Positions 26,580-37,397 are shown, counted from the first letter of the stretch. The stretch is DNA of 64,000 nt from Streptomyces sp. NBC_00178 (GCF_036206005.1 NZ_CP108143.1:868001-932000), one strand, 5' to 3'. Program-made: numbers and translations. Notes: generated from the sequence alone by a model not told the origin.

Positions 26580-27062
26580 ATGGCGGTGGACGCCCTCGAC
26601 ACCCGCATCCTGCGTCTGCTCATCGAGCAGCCGCGCACCAGCGTCCGCGAGTACGCGCGCGTACTGGGCGTGGCACGCGGCACCCTCCAGGCGCGCCTCG
26701 ACCGTCTGGAGCGGGACGGCGTGATCACGGGCACGGGCCCCGCGCTCTCACCGGCCGCCCTGGGCCACCCGGTGCTCGCCTTCGTGCACCTGGAGGTCAC
26801 CCAGGGGCACCTGGACGAGGTGGGGGACGCGCTCGCGGCCGTCCCGGAGATCATCGAGGCGTTCTCGACGACCGGCGGCGGGGACCTGCTGACCCGCGTC
26901 GTGGCACGTGACAACGGTCATCTCGAGGACGTGATCCAGCATCTGATCCAGCTCCCCGGCGTCGTCAGGACCCGGACGGAGGTCGCCCTGCGCGAGCGGG
27001 TGGCGTACCGGGTGCTCCCGCTCGTCGAGGCCGTGGGACGGGTGACCGCCGGCTCCGGCTGA
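26580..27062 (+). CDS. Lrp/AsnC family transcriptional regulator
   Basis: Regulator of 160 residues. The N-terminal helix-turn-helix is VDALDTRILRLLIEQPRTSVREYARVLGVARGTLQARLDRLERDGVI in pattern, with the AsnC spacing. A ligand-binding RAM domain follows (VLAFVHLEVTQGHLDEVGDAL...VVARDNGHLEDVIQHLI). ATG 26580 is preceded by AAGGAG at 12-17 nt. It lies 27 nt ahead of the HAD phosphatase gene, probably in one transcript. The effector is likely an amino acid, by family. Confidence 0.92.
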   Translation: MAVDALDTRILRLLIEQPRTSVREYARVLGVARGTLQARLDRLERDGVITGTGPALSPAALGHPVLAFVHLEVTQGHLDEVGDALAAVPEIIEAFSTTGGGDLLTRVVARDNGHLEDVIQHLIQLPGVVRTRTEVALRERVAYRVLPLVEAVGRVTAGSG

Positions 27063-27089
27063 AAGGCGTCGGGCATGCTGGAGGCCATG

Positions 27090-27770
27090 ATGACCCCGCG
27101 CGTCCCGGCCCTCTCCGTGCTGTTCGACCTGGACGGAACCCTCGTCGACAGCGAGCCGAACTACTACGAGGCGGGTCGCCGGCTCCTCGCCCGTCACGGC
27201 GTAGGGGACTTCAGCTGGGAGGACCACACCCGCTTCATCGGCATCGGCACCCGCGAGACGCTGACGGTCCTGCGCGCGGAGTACGGCATCGAGGCACCCG
27301 TCGACGAACTGCTGGCCGGCAAGAACGCCCTGTACCTGGAGCTCGCCGGGACGTCCACCACCGCCTTCCCCGAGATGCGCACCCTCGTCGAACGGCTCCA
27401 CGCCGCGGGGGTTCCCATGGCGGTCGCCTCGGGGTCGTCCCGGGCCGCCATCGCGGCCGCGCTCGCGGTGACCGGGCTCGACGCGTACCTGCCCGTGTAC
27501 GTGTCCGCCGAGGAGGTCGAGCGCGGGAAGCCCGAACCCGACGTGTTCGTGGAGGCCGCCCGGCGGCTGGGAGTGGAACCCTCCTCCTGCGTGGTCCTGG
27601 AGGACGCGGCCCCGGGTGTACGGGCGGCGCACGCGGCCGGAATGCGCTGCATCGCGATTCCGGATGCCGAAGCGGCCCCGGACGACGCCGTGTTCGCCGG
27701 GGCCGATCTGCTCTTCCCGGGCGGCCAGGCCGAGTTCACCGCCGCCGCCGTGCTCGGCTGGCTCGCCTGA
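27090..27770 (+). CDS. HAD-superfamily phosphatase, beta-phosphoglucomutase-like
   Basis: Hydrolase of 226 residues, subfamily IA with an alpha-helical cap. Motif I is LFDLDGTLVDSEPNYYEAG (nucleophile and acid Asp), motif II is AVASGSSRAAI, motif III Lys is in ERGKPEPDVF, and motif IV is VVLEDAAPGVRAAHAAGM. This is the signature of the phosphosugar phosphatase/beta-PGM group. ATG 27090 follows GGAGG by 5 nt; ATG 27087 and 27075 are in frame. The substrate is unknown. Confidence 0.92.
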   Translation: MTPRVPALSVLFDLDGTLVDSEPNYYEAGRRLLARHGVGDFSWEDHTRFIGIGTRETLTVLRAEYGIEAPVDELLAGKNALYLELAGTSTTAFPEMRTLVERLHAAGVPMAVASGSSRAAIAAALAVTGLDAYLPVYVSAEEVERGKPEPDVFVEAARRLGVEPSSCVVLEDAAPGVRAAHAAGMRCIAIPDAEAAPDDAVFAGADLLFPGGQAEFTAAAVLGWLA

Positions 27771-27892
27771 GATCAGGCGGGGCGGCTCTCCGACTGGCCG
27801 GATCCGGCGCCCGCGCCCCGGGCCGGGCGACCGGAAGCCCGGCGTGCGGATATCCTGATCACGCCGCGCAACCCGACGCACGTAACGAGGCG

Positions 27893-29203
27893 ATGAGCCC
27901 GATGATGTCGCCGCCGCGGCAGTCGGAGCGGGCCACAATTCGAGATAGGTGTGCACAGGTGCTGGTTGCTGGACGGTACCGGTTGATATCCCCCATCGGC
28001 CGTGGCGGTATGGGTGAGGTGTGGCGCGCCACGGACGAGGTGCTGGGCCGTGCCGTGGCGGTGAAGCTGCTGCTGGGCGACCACGCCGACGCCTCGTCGA
28101 CGGCGCGGTTCCGCCTGGAGGCGCAGACCGCCGCCCGTCTGAGCCACCCTCACCTGGTGGCCGTCTTCGACTTCGGTTCCTGGGAGGACCGCTTCTATCT
28201 GGTGATGGAGCTGGTCGAGGGCAGGAGCCTCGGGGACCTGCTGGAGGCCCAGGAGTCCGTCCACCCGGAGCAGGTGGCCCACATCGCCGGCCAGGCGGCC
28301 GCGGGCCTGGCCGCCGCGCACCGGCAGGGCATCGTGCACCGGGACATCAAGCCGGGCAACCTGATGCTGGACGCCGACGGGTCCGTGAAGATAGGCGACT
28401 TCGGTATCGCGCAGTTCGTCGACGACCCGTCGACCGCGCTCACGACGGCCGGCCAGATCGTCGGGACGAGCCTCTACCTCGCCCCGGAACGGGCCCTGGG
28501 CCGGTCGGCCGACGCCGCTTCGGACATGTACTCGCTGGGCTGTGTCATCTACCAACTGCTGGTCGGCCAGCCGCCGTTCCGGTCCGACACGGCGACCGCG
28601 ACGCTCTACCAGCACGTCGACACCCCGCCGGTTCCGGTGAGACAGCGCGGGGTGGAGATCTCCCCCGCCTTCGACTCGTATCTGCTGGGCCTGCTGGCGA
28701 AGAAGCCGGAGGACCGGCCGAGCGCCCAGCAGGTGTCCGACTGGTTCCGCACCGACGCCTGGCGCGGGCGGCCGGAGCCGCTGCCCCGCCATTCGGCCCC
28801 GAGCCGCCGGAGCACCGCCCCGGCAGCACCCACGGCCGCTTCGGGGGGCCCGGGCACCGGGACGGGTTCGACGTACCGGCTGCCGCAGGCCTCCGGCCGC
28901 CGACGGGCCGCCCCTGCCCCGCGGGCGTCGAAGTCGGCGACCACCCGCACGAGCGAGGCCATCCGCCGCCGTCCCCGCGTGGCGAGCGCCGTGGCCGGGA
29001 CGATCGCCTTCGTGGCGGCGGTCTACCTGGGCACGGTCCTGTTCGCACCGGACACCGGTGCCGCGGACACGCCTGACCCCGGCACCACGCCGACGGCCGG
29101 CGTCGGCTCCCCCGCCCCGGCCGACCCCTCGGCCGGGGCCGTGCAGGACGGCTCAGGCCAGGACGGTCAGCAGGACGGCGACGACGGGGACGGGGACGAC
29201 TGA
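27893..29203 (+). CDS. Membrane-anchored Ser/Thr protein kinase (PknB-like)
   Basis: Hanks-type kinase of 436 residues. The glycine loop (IGRGGMGEVW), ATP-binding Lys (VAVKLL, about residue 58), catalytic loop HRDIKPGN (149-156) and DFG (169-171) are all intact, and the activation segment has GTSLYLAPE. A Pro/Ser-rich juxtamembrane linker (about 290-360) leads to a single helix VAGTIAFVAAVYLGTVLF. A short Asp/Gly-rich tail lies outside. There are no PASTA repeats, so the sensor is minimal. The gene ends 10 bp from the convergent aldo/keto reductase gene. Start ATG 27893, 27902 or 27905. Confidence 0.93.
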   Translation: MSPMMSPPRQSERATIRDRCAQVLVAGRYRLISPIGRGGMGEVWRATDEVLGRAVAVKLLLGDHADASSTARFRLEAQTAARLSHPHLVAVFDFGSWEDRFYLVMELVEGRSLGDLLEAQESVHPEQVAHIAGQAAAGLAAAHRQGIVHRDIKPGNLMLDADGSVKIGDFGIAQFVDDPSTALTTAGQIVGTSLYLAPERALGRSADAASDMYSLGCVIYQLLVGQPPFRSDTATATLYQHVDTPPVPVRQRGVEISPAFDSYLLGLLAKKPEDRPSAQQVSDWFRTDAWRGRPEPLPRHSAPSRRSTAPAAPTAASGGPGTGTGSTYRLPQASGRRRAAPAPRASKSATTRTSEAIRRRPRVASAVAGTIAFVAAVYLGTVLFAPDTGAADTPDPGTTPTAGVGSPAPADPSAGAVQDGSGQDGQQDGDDGDGDD

Positions 29204-29213
29204 GTCCCGCGCC

Positions 29214-30197
29214 TCACCAGCGGGCGTGGACCTCGGCGCGGATCCGGCGGTCGTACAGGTCGCGTACGGCGTCCAGGGTGCTCTGCGGGAGCGGCGGGAG
29301 CGCGGCGGCCGCGGCGTTGGCGCGGGCCTGCTCCACGGAACGCGCACCGGGGATGACGCTGGTGACACCGGGCTGCTGAAGGATCCAGCGCAGCGCGGTC
29401 TGCGCCGGAGTGGCGCCCTCGGGCGCGAGTTCCGAGAACTCGGCGGCGGCGGCAACGCCGGTGGCGTAGTCGACGCCCGAGAAGGTCTCGCCCTGGTCGA
29501 ACGCCTCGCCGTGGCGGTTGTAGGTGCGGTGGTCCTCGGCTGCGAAGACGGTGTCCGCGGTGTACCGGCCGGACAGCAGTCCGGAGGCGAGCGGGACACG
29601 CGCGATGATCCCGACCCCCGCCTCGGCCGCTGCGGGCAGGACCTCGTCGAGCGGCTTCAGACGGAACGGGTTGAGGATGATCTGGACGCTCGCGACACCC
29701 GGCCTGGCGATGGCGGTGAGCGCTTCGGCACAGGTCTCGACGCTGACCGCGTAGGCGGCGATCCGCTGCTCGGCGACGAGCGTGTCCAGCGCGTCGTACA
29801 CGGCGTCGGAGGAGTACACGGCCGTGGGCGGGCAGTGAAGCTGTACGAGGTCGAGGGTGTCGACCCCGAGGTTGGTCCGCGAACGGTCGTTCCAGGCGCG
29901 GAAGTTGTCGAGGACGTAGTTCTCCGGCAGTTGGTCCGCGCGTCGCCCCATCTTGGTGGCGACGAGGACGTCCGCGTCCGGCCGGTCCTTCAGGTAGCGG
30001 CCGATGAGCTGCTCGCTCCGGCCGTCGCCGTACACGTCCGCGGTGTCGAAGAAGGTGATCCCGGCCTCGACCGCGGCGTCGAGGACGCCGAAGGCGTCCG
30101 CCTCCCGCACCTCGCCCCAGTCCCCGCCGAGCTGCCAGGTGCCCTGTCCGACGACCGATACGTCACGGCCGGTCCTGCCGAGTGTGCGCTGCTCCAT
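29214..30197 (-). CDS. Aldo/keto reductase
   Basis: NADPH-dependent oxidoreductase of 327 residues with a TIM barrel. The catalytic tetrad is visible: Asp and Tyr in FFDTADVYGDGRSEQ, Lys in VATKMG and His in LVQLHCPP. The nucleotide-binding end reads TSVIPGARSVEQARANA. Substrate unknown; the sequence type resembles the YhdN/general-stress group. ATG 30197 (MEQRTLGRTG) is preferred to the ATG three codons upstream because family members start at this motif. Confidence 0.92.
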   Translation of the reverse strand: MEQRTLGRTGRDVSVVGQGTWQLGGDWGEVREADAFGVLDAAVEAGITFFDTADVYGDGRSEQLIGRYLKDRPDADVLVATKMGRRADQLPENYVLDNFRAWNDRSRTNLGVDTLDLVQLHCPPTAVYSSDAVYDALDTLVAEQRIAAYAVSVETCAEALTAIARPGVASVQIILNPFRLKPLDEVLPAAAEAGVGIIARVPLASGLLSGRYTADTVFAAEDHRTYNRHGEAFDQGETFSGVDYATGVAAAAEFSELAPEGATPAQTALRWILQQPGVTSVIPGARSVEQARANAAAAALPPLPQSTLDAVRDLYDRRIRAEVHARW

Positions 30198-30262
30198 GCG
30201 GATCATGGTACGCCGGTGTGCGGGGCCGGCGGCTGTGTGCGCCGCGGGCCCCGCACCGGTGC

Positions 30263-31180
30263 TCAGTCGCCGGTGGTCACGCGGACGTAGTCGACCACGA
30301 GCTGCTGCGGGAAGCTGGTGCTTCCGTCGGGGTCGCCGGGCCAGTAGCCCCCGACGGCCAGGTTGAGGATGAGGAAGAACGGCTTGTCGAACACCCAGGC
30401 GTTGCCGTTGAGGTCCGCGGGGGTGCGCCGCTGGTAGACGGTGCCGTCGACGGACCAGGTGATGGAGCCGGGCGCCCAGTCCACGGCGAAGGTGTGGAAG
30501 TCGTCGGCGAAGGCGGCTCCGCCTGGGAGGGTGTAGCCGGCGCCGATGCCGCCGCTGCCGGAGTAGCCGGGGCCGTGCAGGGTGCCGTGGACCGTGCCGG
30601 GTTCGAAGCCGACGTTCTCCATGATGTCGATCTCACCGCTGTCGGGCCAGCCCACACCGCCTATGTCGGCGCCGAGCATCCAGAACGCGGGCCAGATGCC
30701 CTGCCCGCGCGGGATCTTCATCCGGCTCTCGACGTGCCCGTAGGTCGAGGTGAACCTGCCGGAGGTGTTGAGCCGGGACGAGGTGTACTCGCAGGTCCCG
30801 TACCAGCACTGGTAGTTGCCGGGGTTCTCCTTGCGGGCCGTGATGACGAGGTTGCCCTGGCCGTCGAGGGCCGCGTTGGAATTGCCGGCGGTGTAGTACT
30901 GCCGCTCGTGGTTGTTGACGTTGTCGCCGGTCTCGGTCTGCCACTTGCCGCCGTCGACTGCCGAGCCGGCCGGCCCGTCGAACTCGTCGGCGAAGGCCAC
31001 GGCGGCCGCCGCCCGGGGAGCCGTGGAGGACGCAGCCGTGTGGGGGTCGGGTGCGGCCGAGGCTCCGGCGGGAAGTGCGGTCAGGACCAGGGAGCAGCAG
31101 AGCAGGGAGAGGGCGGACAGGGTCGTGCGGCGCCGGTCGGCGGGGCGCTTGTGGGCCCGGTGGGGGGAAGGCACGGACAT
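30263..31180 (-). CDS. Secreted glycoside hydrolase family 16 (beta-1,3-glucanase type)
   Basis: Exported endo-glucanase of 305 residues. A signal peptide (RRRTTLSALSLLCCSLVLTALPAGASA) is followed by a single GH16 jelly-roll domain. The catalytic motif is SGEIDIMENVG, with the nucleophile Glu about 183, the assisting Asp 185 and acid/base Glu 188. Laminarinase-like surroundings (WPAFWMLG, HGPGYSGSGGIG, FHTFAVDW) suggest beta-1,3-glucan. No carbohydrate-binding module is attached. The ATG at 31180 lacks a clear ribosome site. Inverted repeats GGTAAG-GG-CTTACC (31259-31272) lie in its promoter region. Confidence 0.92.
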   Translation of the reverse strand: MSVPSPHRAHKRPADRRRTTLSALSLLCCSLVLTALPAGASAAPDPHTAASSTAPRAAAAVAFADEFDGPAGSAVDGGKWQTETGDNVNNHERQYYTAGNSNAALDGQGNLVITARKENPGNYQCWYGTCEYTSSRLNTSGRFTSTYGHVESRMKIPRGQGIWPAFWMLGADIGGVGWPDSGEIDIMENVGFEPGTVHGTLHGPGYSGSGGIGAGYTLPGGAAFADDFHTFAVDWAPGSITWSVDGTVYQRRTPADLNGNAWVFDKPFFLILNLAVGGYWPGDPDGSTSFPQQLVVDYVRVTTGD

Positions 31181-31386
31181 CACGTCATTTCGGTGGGGGA
31201 TGGCGACGGATACATCGCCAATCATGCACATGACAGATATGCGTCGAGAGATGAACGCGGTAAGGGCTTACCCCCGGCGCATACTTCACTACTTGATTTA
31301 AGGCAGGGCCCACGCGGGCCGTCAAGGACTTGGTCCGGACCGGACGGGCGCGGGTAGAAGTCGGCCCGGCGGGGAAGCGACAAGTC

Positions 31387-31902
31387 ATGCCCATTCGTAC
31401 CGTACTCGTCCTTCCCGCAGTTCTGGCCCTTGCCCTGCCCGCCTCGGCAGGGGCCGCGACCGCCGCCCCGGCCGTCGCCCCCCAGGCGTGCCGTGAACCC
31501 GACCTGACCGTCGCCGCACGCGCCTCGGACGTGCCCGACACCGTGCGGATCAGCATCAGGAACCACGGACGGCACGCCTGTGTCGTCGACCGCATCCCCA
31601 CGGTCGTCTTCGGCGACCTGGACGGAGCGGCCCTGCCGGTGCCCGGCGGCACGAGCGCGCCGTACCGCGTGGCAGCGGGCGGCACGGCGTACGCGGCGGT
31701 GCGCACCCTCGATCCGGCCACCACGGAACTGCGGGTCGTGCACCGGCTGACGGTCGCCGGTGATCCCGCCCACCGGGGGCGGACGTTCGGCGCGGCCGCC
31801 CTGGGAGCGCCCGGCGGCCTCCGGGTATGGGAGCCGGTCACCACCCGGTGGCACCGGTCGGCGGCTTCGGCGGATGCCGTGCTCGCGCGGCACACCGGCT
31901 GA
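31387..31902 (+). CDS. Secreted DUF4232 domain protein
   Basis: Secreted protein of 171 residues. The signal peptide RTVLVLPAVLALALPASAGA precedes a beta-sandwich DUF4232-like domain: CREPDLTVAARASD..., ISIRNHGRHACVVDRIPTVVFGDLDG and TAYAAVRTLDP. Two Cys probably form a disulfide. The function of the family is unknown. ATG 31387 is preceded by GGGGAAG about 10 nt away. It is divergent from the GH16 gene. Confidence 0.8.
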   Translation: MPIRTVLVLPAVLALALPASAGAATAAPAVAPQACREPDLTVAARASDVPDTVRISIRNHGRHACVVDRIPTVVFGDLDGAALPVPGGTSAPYRVAAGGTAYAAVRTLDPATTELRVVHRLTVAGDPAHRGRTFGAAALGAPGGLRVWEPVTTRWHRSAASADAVLARHTG

Positions 31903-32047
31903 CCGGCCACACCGCCCCGGTACCGCCCGCCGCGATGCGGCGGGCGGCGCGCGGACGCAGAGTGGAGATACGCACCGTGCGGGGCCGTCCGGACCCGGCC
32001 ACAAAGGGCGCCACCGTCCGACCCGCATCCCGGCGGAGGGAGCCGGC

Positions 32048-32602
32048 GTGGACAGCGAAAGCACACAGCGCTTCGTGGTGCAGATCCACGAGGCCCGGCG
32101 CATGCACTTCGACTTCCGGCTGGAGGTCGACGGCGTCCTGAAGTCCTGGGCAGTGCCGCGCGGCCCGTCCGACAACCCCAGTGACAAGCGGCTGGCCGTT
32201 CCGACGGAGGACCACCCCTTGGAGTACCGCGAGTTCGAGGGCGTCATCCCGCGCGACGAGCAGGGCAGCGGCACGGTGATCGTCTGGGACCAGGGCACCT
32301 ACCGGCCGCTCGGCCACGACCCCGCGGGAGACCCCGTCCCGTTCGCCGAGTCCCTGGAACGGGGGCACGCGGACTTCTGGCTCGACGGGGCGAAACTGCG
32401 CGGCGCGTTCACGCTCACCCGCTTCCGCATCGACGACGGGGACGGCACCCCGGGCCCCGAGGCATGGCTGCTCATCAAGGCCGACGACCGCCAGGCCGTG
32501 CACGACCGGCCCGGCACCCCTGACCCGCACCACGCACGCTCCGCCCGCACTGGCCGGACGCTGCACCAGGTGGCCGTGGCGGGACGGGCGGGCAGGACCT
32601 GA
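32048..32602 (+). CDS. Stand-alone LigD-type 3'-phosphoesterase
   Basis: DNA end-processing protein of 184 residues, equivalent to the PE domain of bacterial LigD, which removes 3' phosphates and ribonucleotides during non-homologous end joining. The metal/catalytic residues are present: HEARRMHFDFRLEVDG, SWAVPRGPS, TEDHPLEYREFEG and GSGTVIVWDQGTY. No polymerase, ligase or Ku gene is nearby, so it must act with partners elsewhere. GTG 32048 follows GGAGGGAG at about 6 nt. The C-terminal 25 residues are Arg/Ala-rich. Confidence 0.9.
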   Translation: MDSESTQRFVVQIHEARRMHFDFRLEVDGVLKSWAVPRGPSDNPSDKRLAVPTEDHPLEYREFEGVIPRDEQGSGTVIVWDQGTYRPLGHDPAGDPVPFAESLERGHADFWLDGAKLRGAFTLTRFRIDDGDGTPGPEAWLLIKADDRQAVHDRPGTPDPHHARSARTGRTLHQVAVAGRAGRT

Positions 32603-32859
32603 CCGAGCCGGCTCTGCGTTCAGCGGCGGCGGTGAACCGGTCCAGGACCAGCCCTCGCCCCCGTCGGCGCATCCGAGCGGGTGTTGCCCGGACGCCGGGG
32701 CCGTCGGCCGGGTCCACTATCCGGAGGGGTCGTCGTCACCCGTGGGATCGTGGGTCCGCCCCGCCCGGTCCGGCCCGGCCCAGCCGGCGGACATCGGGCC
32801 GGGAGCCCGGTGGTCTCCGGACTCCCGCGCCCCGTGCGCCGGCGGCGGGGCAACGGGCC

Positions 32860-33552
32860 TCAGGTGCTCTTGACCGAGGCCAGATGGGCGAAGACCACGA
32901 CGTTGTCCTCGTAGTCCTTGGCCTTCTTGTCGTAGTTGCCGCCGCAGGTGATCAGCCGCAGCTGGGCGGTGCCCTTGTCGGCGTACACCCTGTTGTTCGG
33001 GAAGTCCGTCTTGCTGAACGTCTCGACCGAGTCGACCTCGAAGGTGGCGACGACCCCGTCCTCCCGGGTGATGTCCACCGTGTTGCCCGCCTTGAGGGTG
33101 CTGAGCAGGAGGAACACCGCGGGGCCGGTCTTCGTGTCGACGTGGCCCGCCACCACCGAGGTGCCCCGCTCGCCGGGGGTCGCGCCGTCCTTGAACCAGC
33201 CGGCCAGGTTCGCGTCGTTCGCGGGCGGCGGATCGAGCCGCCCGCTGGAACCGATCGACAGAGGGGTGAAGGGCGCGTCGACCGCGATCGACTTGATCGA
33301 GATGCGCTCCGGTTCGGAGCGGGGCAGACCCGACGGCAGGAGCGAAGGCGTGCTGGACGGCGCGGACGAGGCAGCCGACGCCGACGGTGCGGGCAGGGAG
33401 ACGACGGCGGGAGCGGGCGTCACACCCGCCGAAGCGTCGAAGGAGTTGTAGACGAGGAGGAAGCCCAGCCCCACCGCCGCGACGGGCCACAGCAGGGAAC
33501 GGCCGAGGGCAGGGGAAGCGGGTACGGATTCTGATTTCTGCGGGGCGGCCAT
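32860..33552 (-). CDS. Class F sortase
   Basis: Membrane-anchored cysteine transpeptidase of 230 residues. A helix (SLLWPVAAVGLGFLLVYNSF) anchors it, followed by a Ser/Pro/Ala linker. The sortase barrel carries catalytic His about 137 (VVAGHVDT), Arg about 199 and Cys about 203 (QLRLITCGG). Class F is the actinobacterial group with this ITCGG ending. It sits 132 bp downstream of a secreted repeat-protein gene on the same strand, which is the natural candidate substrate or partner even though no LPXTG motif is present there. Confidence 0.9.
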   Translation of the reverse strand: MAAPQKSESVPASPALGRSLLWPVAAVGLGFLLVYNSFDASAGVTPAPAVVSLPAPSASAASSAPSSTPSLLPSGLPRSEPERISIKSIAVDAPFTPLSIGSSGRLDPPPANDANLAGWFKDGATPGERGTSVVAGHVDTKTGPAVFLLLSTLKAGNTVDITREDGVVATFEVDSVETFSKTDFPNNRVYADKGTAQLRLITCGGNYDKKAKDYEDNVVVFAHLASVKST

Positions 33553-33684
33553 GCGCGTGCTGCCTTTCGCGTACGGGGGATGGCGGGTCCGGCGTGGGCG
33601 CCGGGAAAATCGGCGCGGCCACCGCCCGGGTGGGGGCGGCGGCCGCGACAGGATTCATTCGGTGCTGCGGGTCGCCTGCCTGAG

Positions 33685-34521
33685 TCAGACCGCGGCGGTA
33701 CCCGAGGCGTTGCGACGGCGCAGCTTGTACGCCACGGCGCCGATACCGCCGAGCATCAGCACCGAGCCCGCGGCCAGACCGCCGCCGGAGAGCGCCATCG
33801 CGCCACCGCCGGTGTGCATGCCGCCCTCGGGCTTCTCGTGCTTCCAGCTCTTCTCGCTGTCACCGCTGCCGGAGCCGGACTCCTTGTCCTTCTCCCAGTC
33901 GTCCGCCGACACGCCGGCCAGCGCACCGCCACCGGCGTGCATGCCGCCTTCCGGCTTCTCGTGCTTCCACGAGTCCGGCTTCTCACGGTCGTCGTTGTTA
34001 CCGGAGCCGGACTCCTTGTCCTTCTCCCAGTCGTCCGCCGACACGCCGGCCAGCGCGCCACCACCGGTGTGCACGCCACCCTCGGGCTTGTCGTGCTTCC
34101 AGGAGTCCGGCTTCTCACGGTCGTCGTTGCTGCCGGAGCCGGACTCCTCGTCCTTCTCCCAGTCGTCCGCCGACACGCCGGCCAGCGCGCCACCACCGGT
34201 GTGCACGCCACCTTCCGGCTTCTCGTGCTTCCACGAGTCCGGCTTCTCACGGTCGTCGTTGCTGCCGGAGCCGGAATCCTTGTCCTTCTCCCAGTCGTCC
34301 GCCGACACGCCGGCCAGCGCGCCACCACCGGTGTGCACGCCACCCTCGGGCTTCTCGTGCTTCCACGAGTCCGGCTTCTCACGGTCGTCGTTGCTGCTGG
34401 CGGAGGAACCGCTGTCCTTGTCCCAGCCGTCCGCCGAGGTCACGGCGTATGCGGCGGGGGTGGTGACCGCGAGGACCGCCGTGACGGCGGCCGAGGCGAA
34501 CAGGGTGCGGGCAGTGCGCAT
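33685..34521 (-). CDS. Secreted protein with five 44-residue repeats, membrane-tailed
   Basis: Exported protein of 278 residues. The signal peptide ends near PAAYA. Residues 29-204 are four 44-residue repeats with the pattern SADDWEKDKxSGSG..., DDREKPDSWKHEKPEGG and HTGGGALAGV, followed by a fifth shortened copy. The C-terminus is a Gly-rich helix AAGSVLMLGGIGAVAYKL ending RRRN. That is the hydrophobic and positive tail of a sorting signal, but LPXTG is missing. The repeat is highly charged, with an alternating acidic/basic pattern. ATG 34521 has AAAGGA about 10 nt upstream. The class F sortase gene follows. No homologous function is recognised. Confidence 0.85.
   Translation of the reverse strand: MRTARTLFASAAVTAVLAVTTPAAYAVTSADGWDKDSGSSASSNDDREKPDSWKHEKPEGGVHTGGGALAGVSADDWEKDKDSGSGSNDDREKPDSWKHEKPEGGVHTGGGALAGVSADDWEKDEESGSGSNDDREKPDSWKHDKPEGGVHTGGGALAGVSADDWEKDKESGSGNNDDREKPDSWKHEKPEGGMHAGGGALAGVSADDWEKDKESGSGSGDSEKSWKHEKPEGGMHTGGGAMALSGGGLAAGSVLMLGGIGAVAYKLRRRNASGTAAV
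33790..34437 (-). repeat. 132-bp intragenic tandem repeat
   Basis: Four 132-bp units (34437 to 33910) and a shorter fifth unit (to about 33790) encode the 44-residue repeats of the secreted protein. The nucleotide copies are nearly identical, with a few synonymous and Asp/Glu or Lys/Glu changes, so they arose recently or are kept alike by recombination. Copy number is likely to vary between strains. Confidence 0.9.
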
Positions 34522-35111
34522 GGATACACAGTCCTTTCGCCACTCCCGCGTCGGCCGGCTGGTTGTCGGCTCATCGGATCACGGGTGCGACGTGATCCAC
34601 CGTCAGTCCGATCGGGAGCGTGCACCACTCGGGGAGGCCTCATTGGGGCCATGCGGTGGGCCCATCGTGTGACAGGGAGCCAGATGTCACCCGTCTGACG
34701 GCACGCCACGCCGGGAGGAGGTTTGAGCGGCGACGATCATCGGTGTAGGGGGGCCCGGCCGCACCGTTGCGGGTCGCACCGCGACCCGGACGCCCCTCCC
34801 AGCTGCTGCGGGTCCGGCCGAGCGCCCGCCTGACGACCCGTCCGGGCGGCCCTGCCCGGCCGGTCACCGCCGGAATCCGGAGGCCGACGCGCCGGTGGAG
34901 GCAGGGCGCGCCGCCCTCCGGCCAGGCGCGCCGGACGCCGCGGACCGCCGGCGGCCCCATCGCCCAGGAAGCCGCCCGCCACTTCCTGAACCCATGCCGC
35001 GCCGAAGGGCGGACGTCGTCTCCACGGGGGGCGGCAAAAGGGGGAATCGAACGGCGTCGCCATCAGGCCTTGTCGCCAACAGCCCTCAGCACAACGGTTG
35101 TTGCACATCTA
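34522..35111. other. Gene-free region upstream of the repeat-protein and beta-helix genes
   Basis: About 590 bp between divergent genes without a convincing gene. An 8-bp inverted repeat GGATCACG-N7-CGTGATCC (34576-34598) lies about 55-77 bp upstream of the repeat-protein start and may be its operator. The rest is GC-rich with no further structure that I could support. Confidence 0.5.
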
Positions 35112-35175
35112 TTGACGTGTTCGTAACAAGGGTGGAGTATCTCGCACAGTCGGAGAGAGCGCTCTCTGACTGTGC
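35112..35175 (+). promoter_or_regulatory. Vegetative promoter with LacI-type operator across the start site
   Basis: TTGACG (35112-35117) and GAGTAT (35135-35140) are 17 bp apart. Immediately downstream, AGAGAGCGCTCTCT (35154-35167) is a perfect 14-bp palindrome with the central CG of LacI-family operators, inside a larger inverted repeat GCACAGTC...GACTGTGC (35144-35175). The expected transcription start falls inside it. The core resembles the cellobiose CebR box (TGGGAGCGCTCCCA) but differs at outer positions. Confidence 0.75.
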
Positions 35176-35216
35176 GCGTCGCGTCGTGTACCCGCCCCAC
35201 GACTCAGGAGACCCCC

Positions 35217-37397
<2,181 letters not shown>

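Noticed and set aside
31330..31344. GGTCCGGACC palindrome between GH16 and DUF4232 genes as a DasR site
   Set aside because: Only the inner ten bases are palindromic; the flanking positions disagree with the dre consensus and it lies almost against the DUF4232 start.
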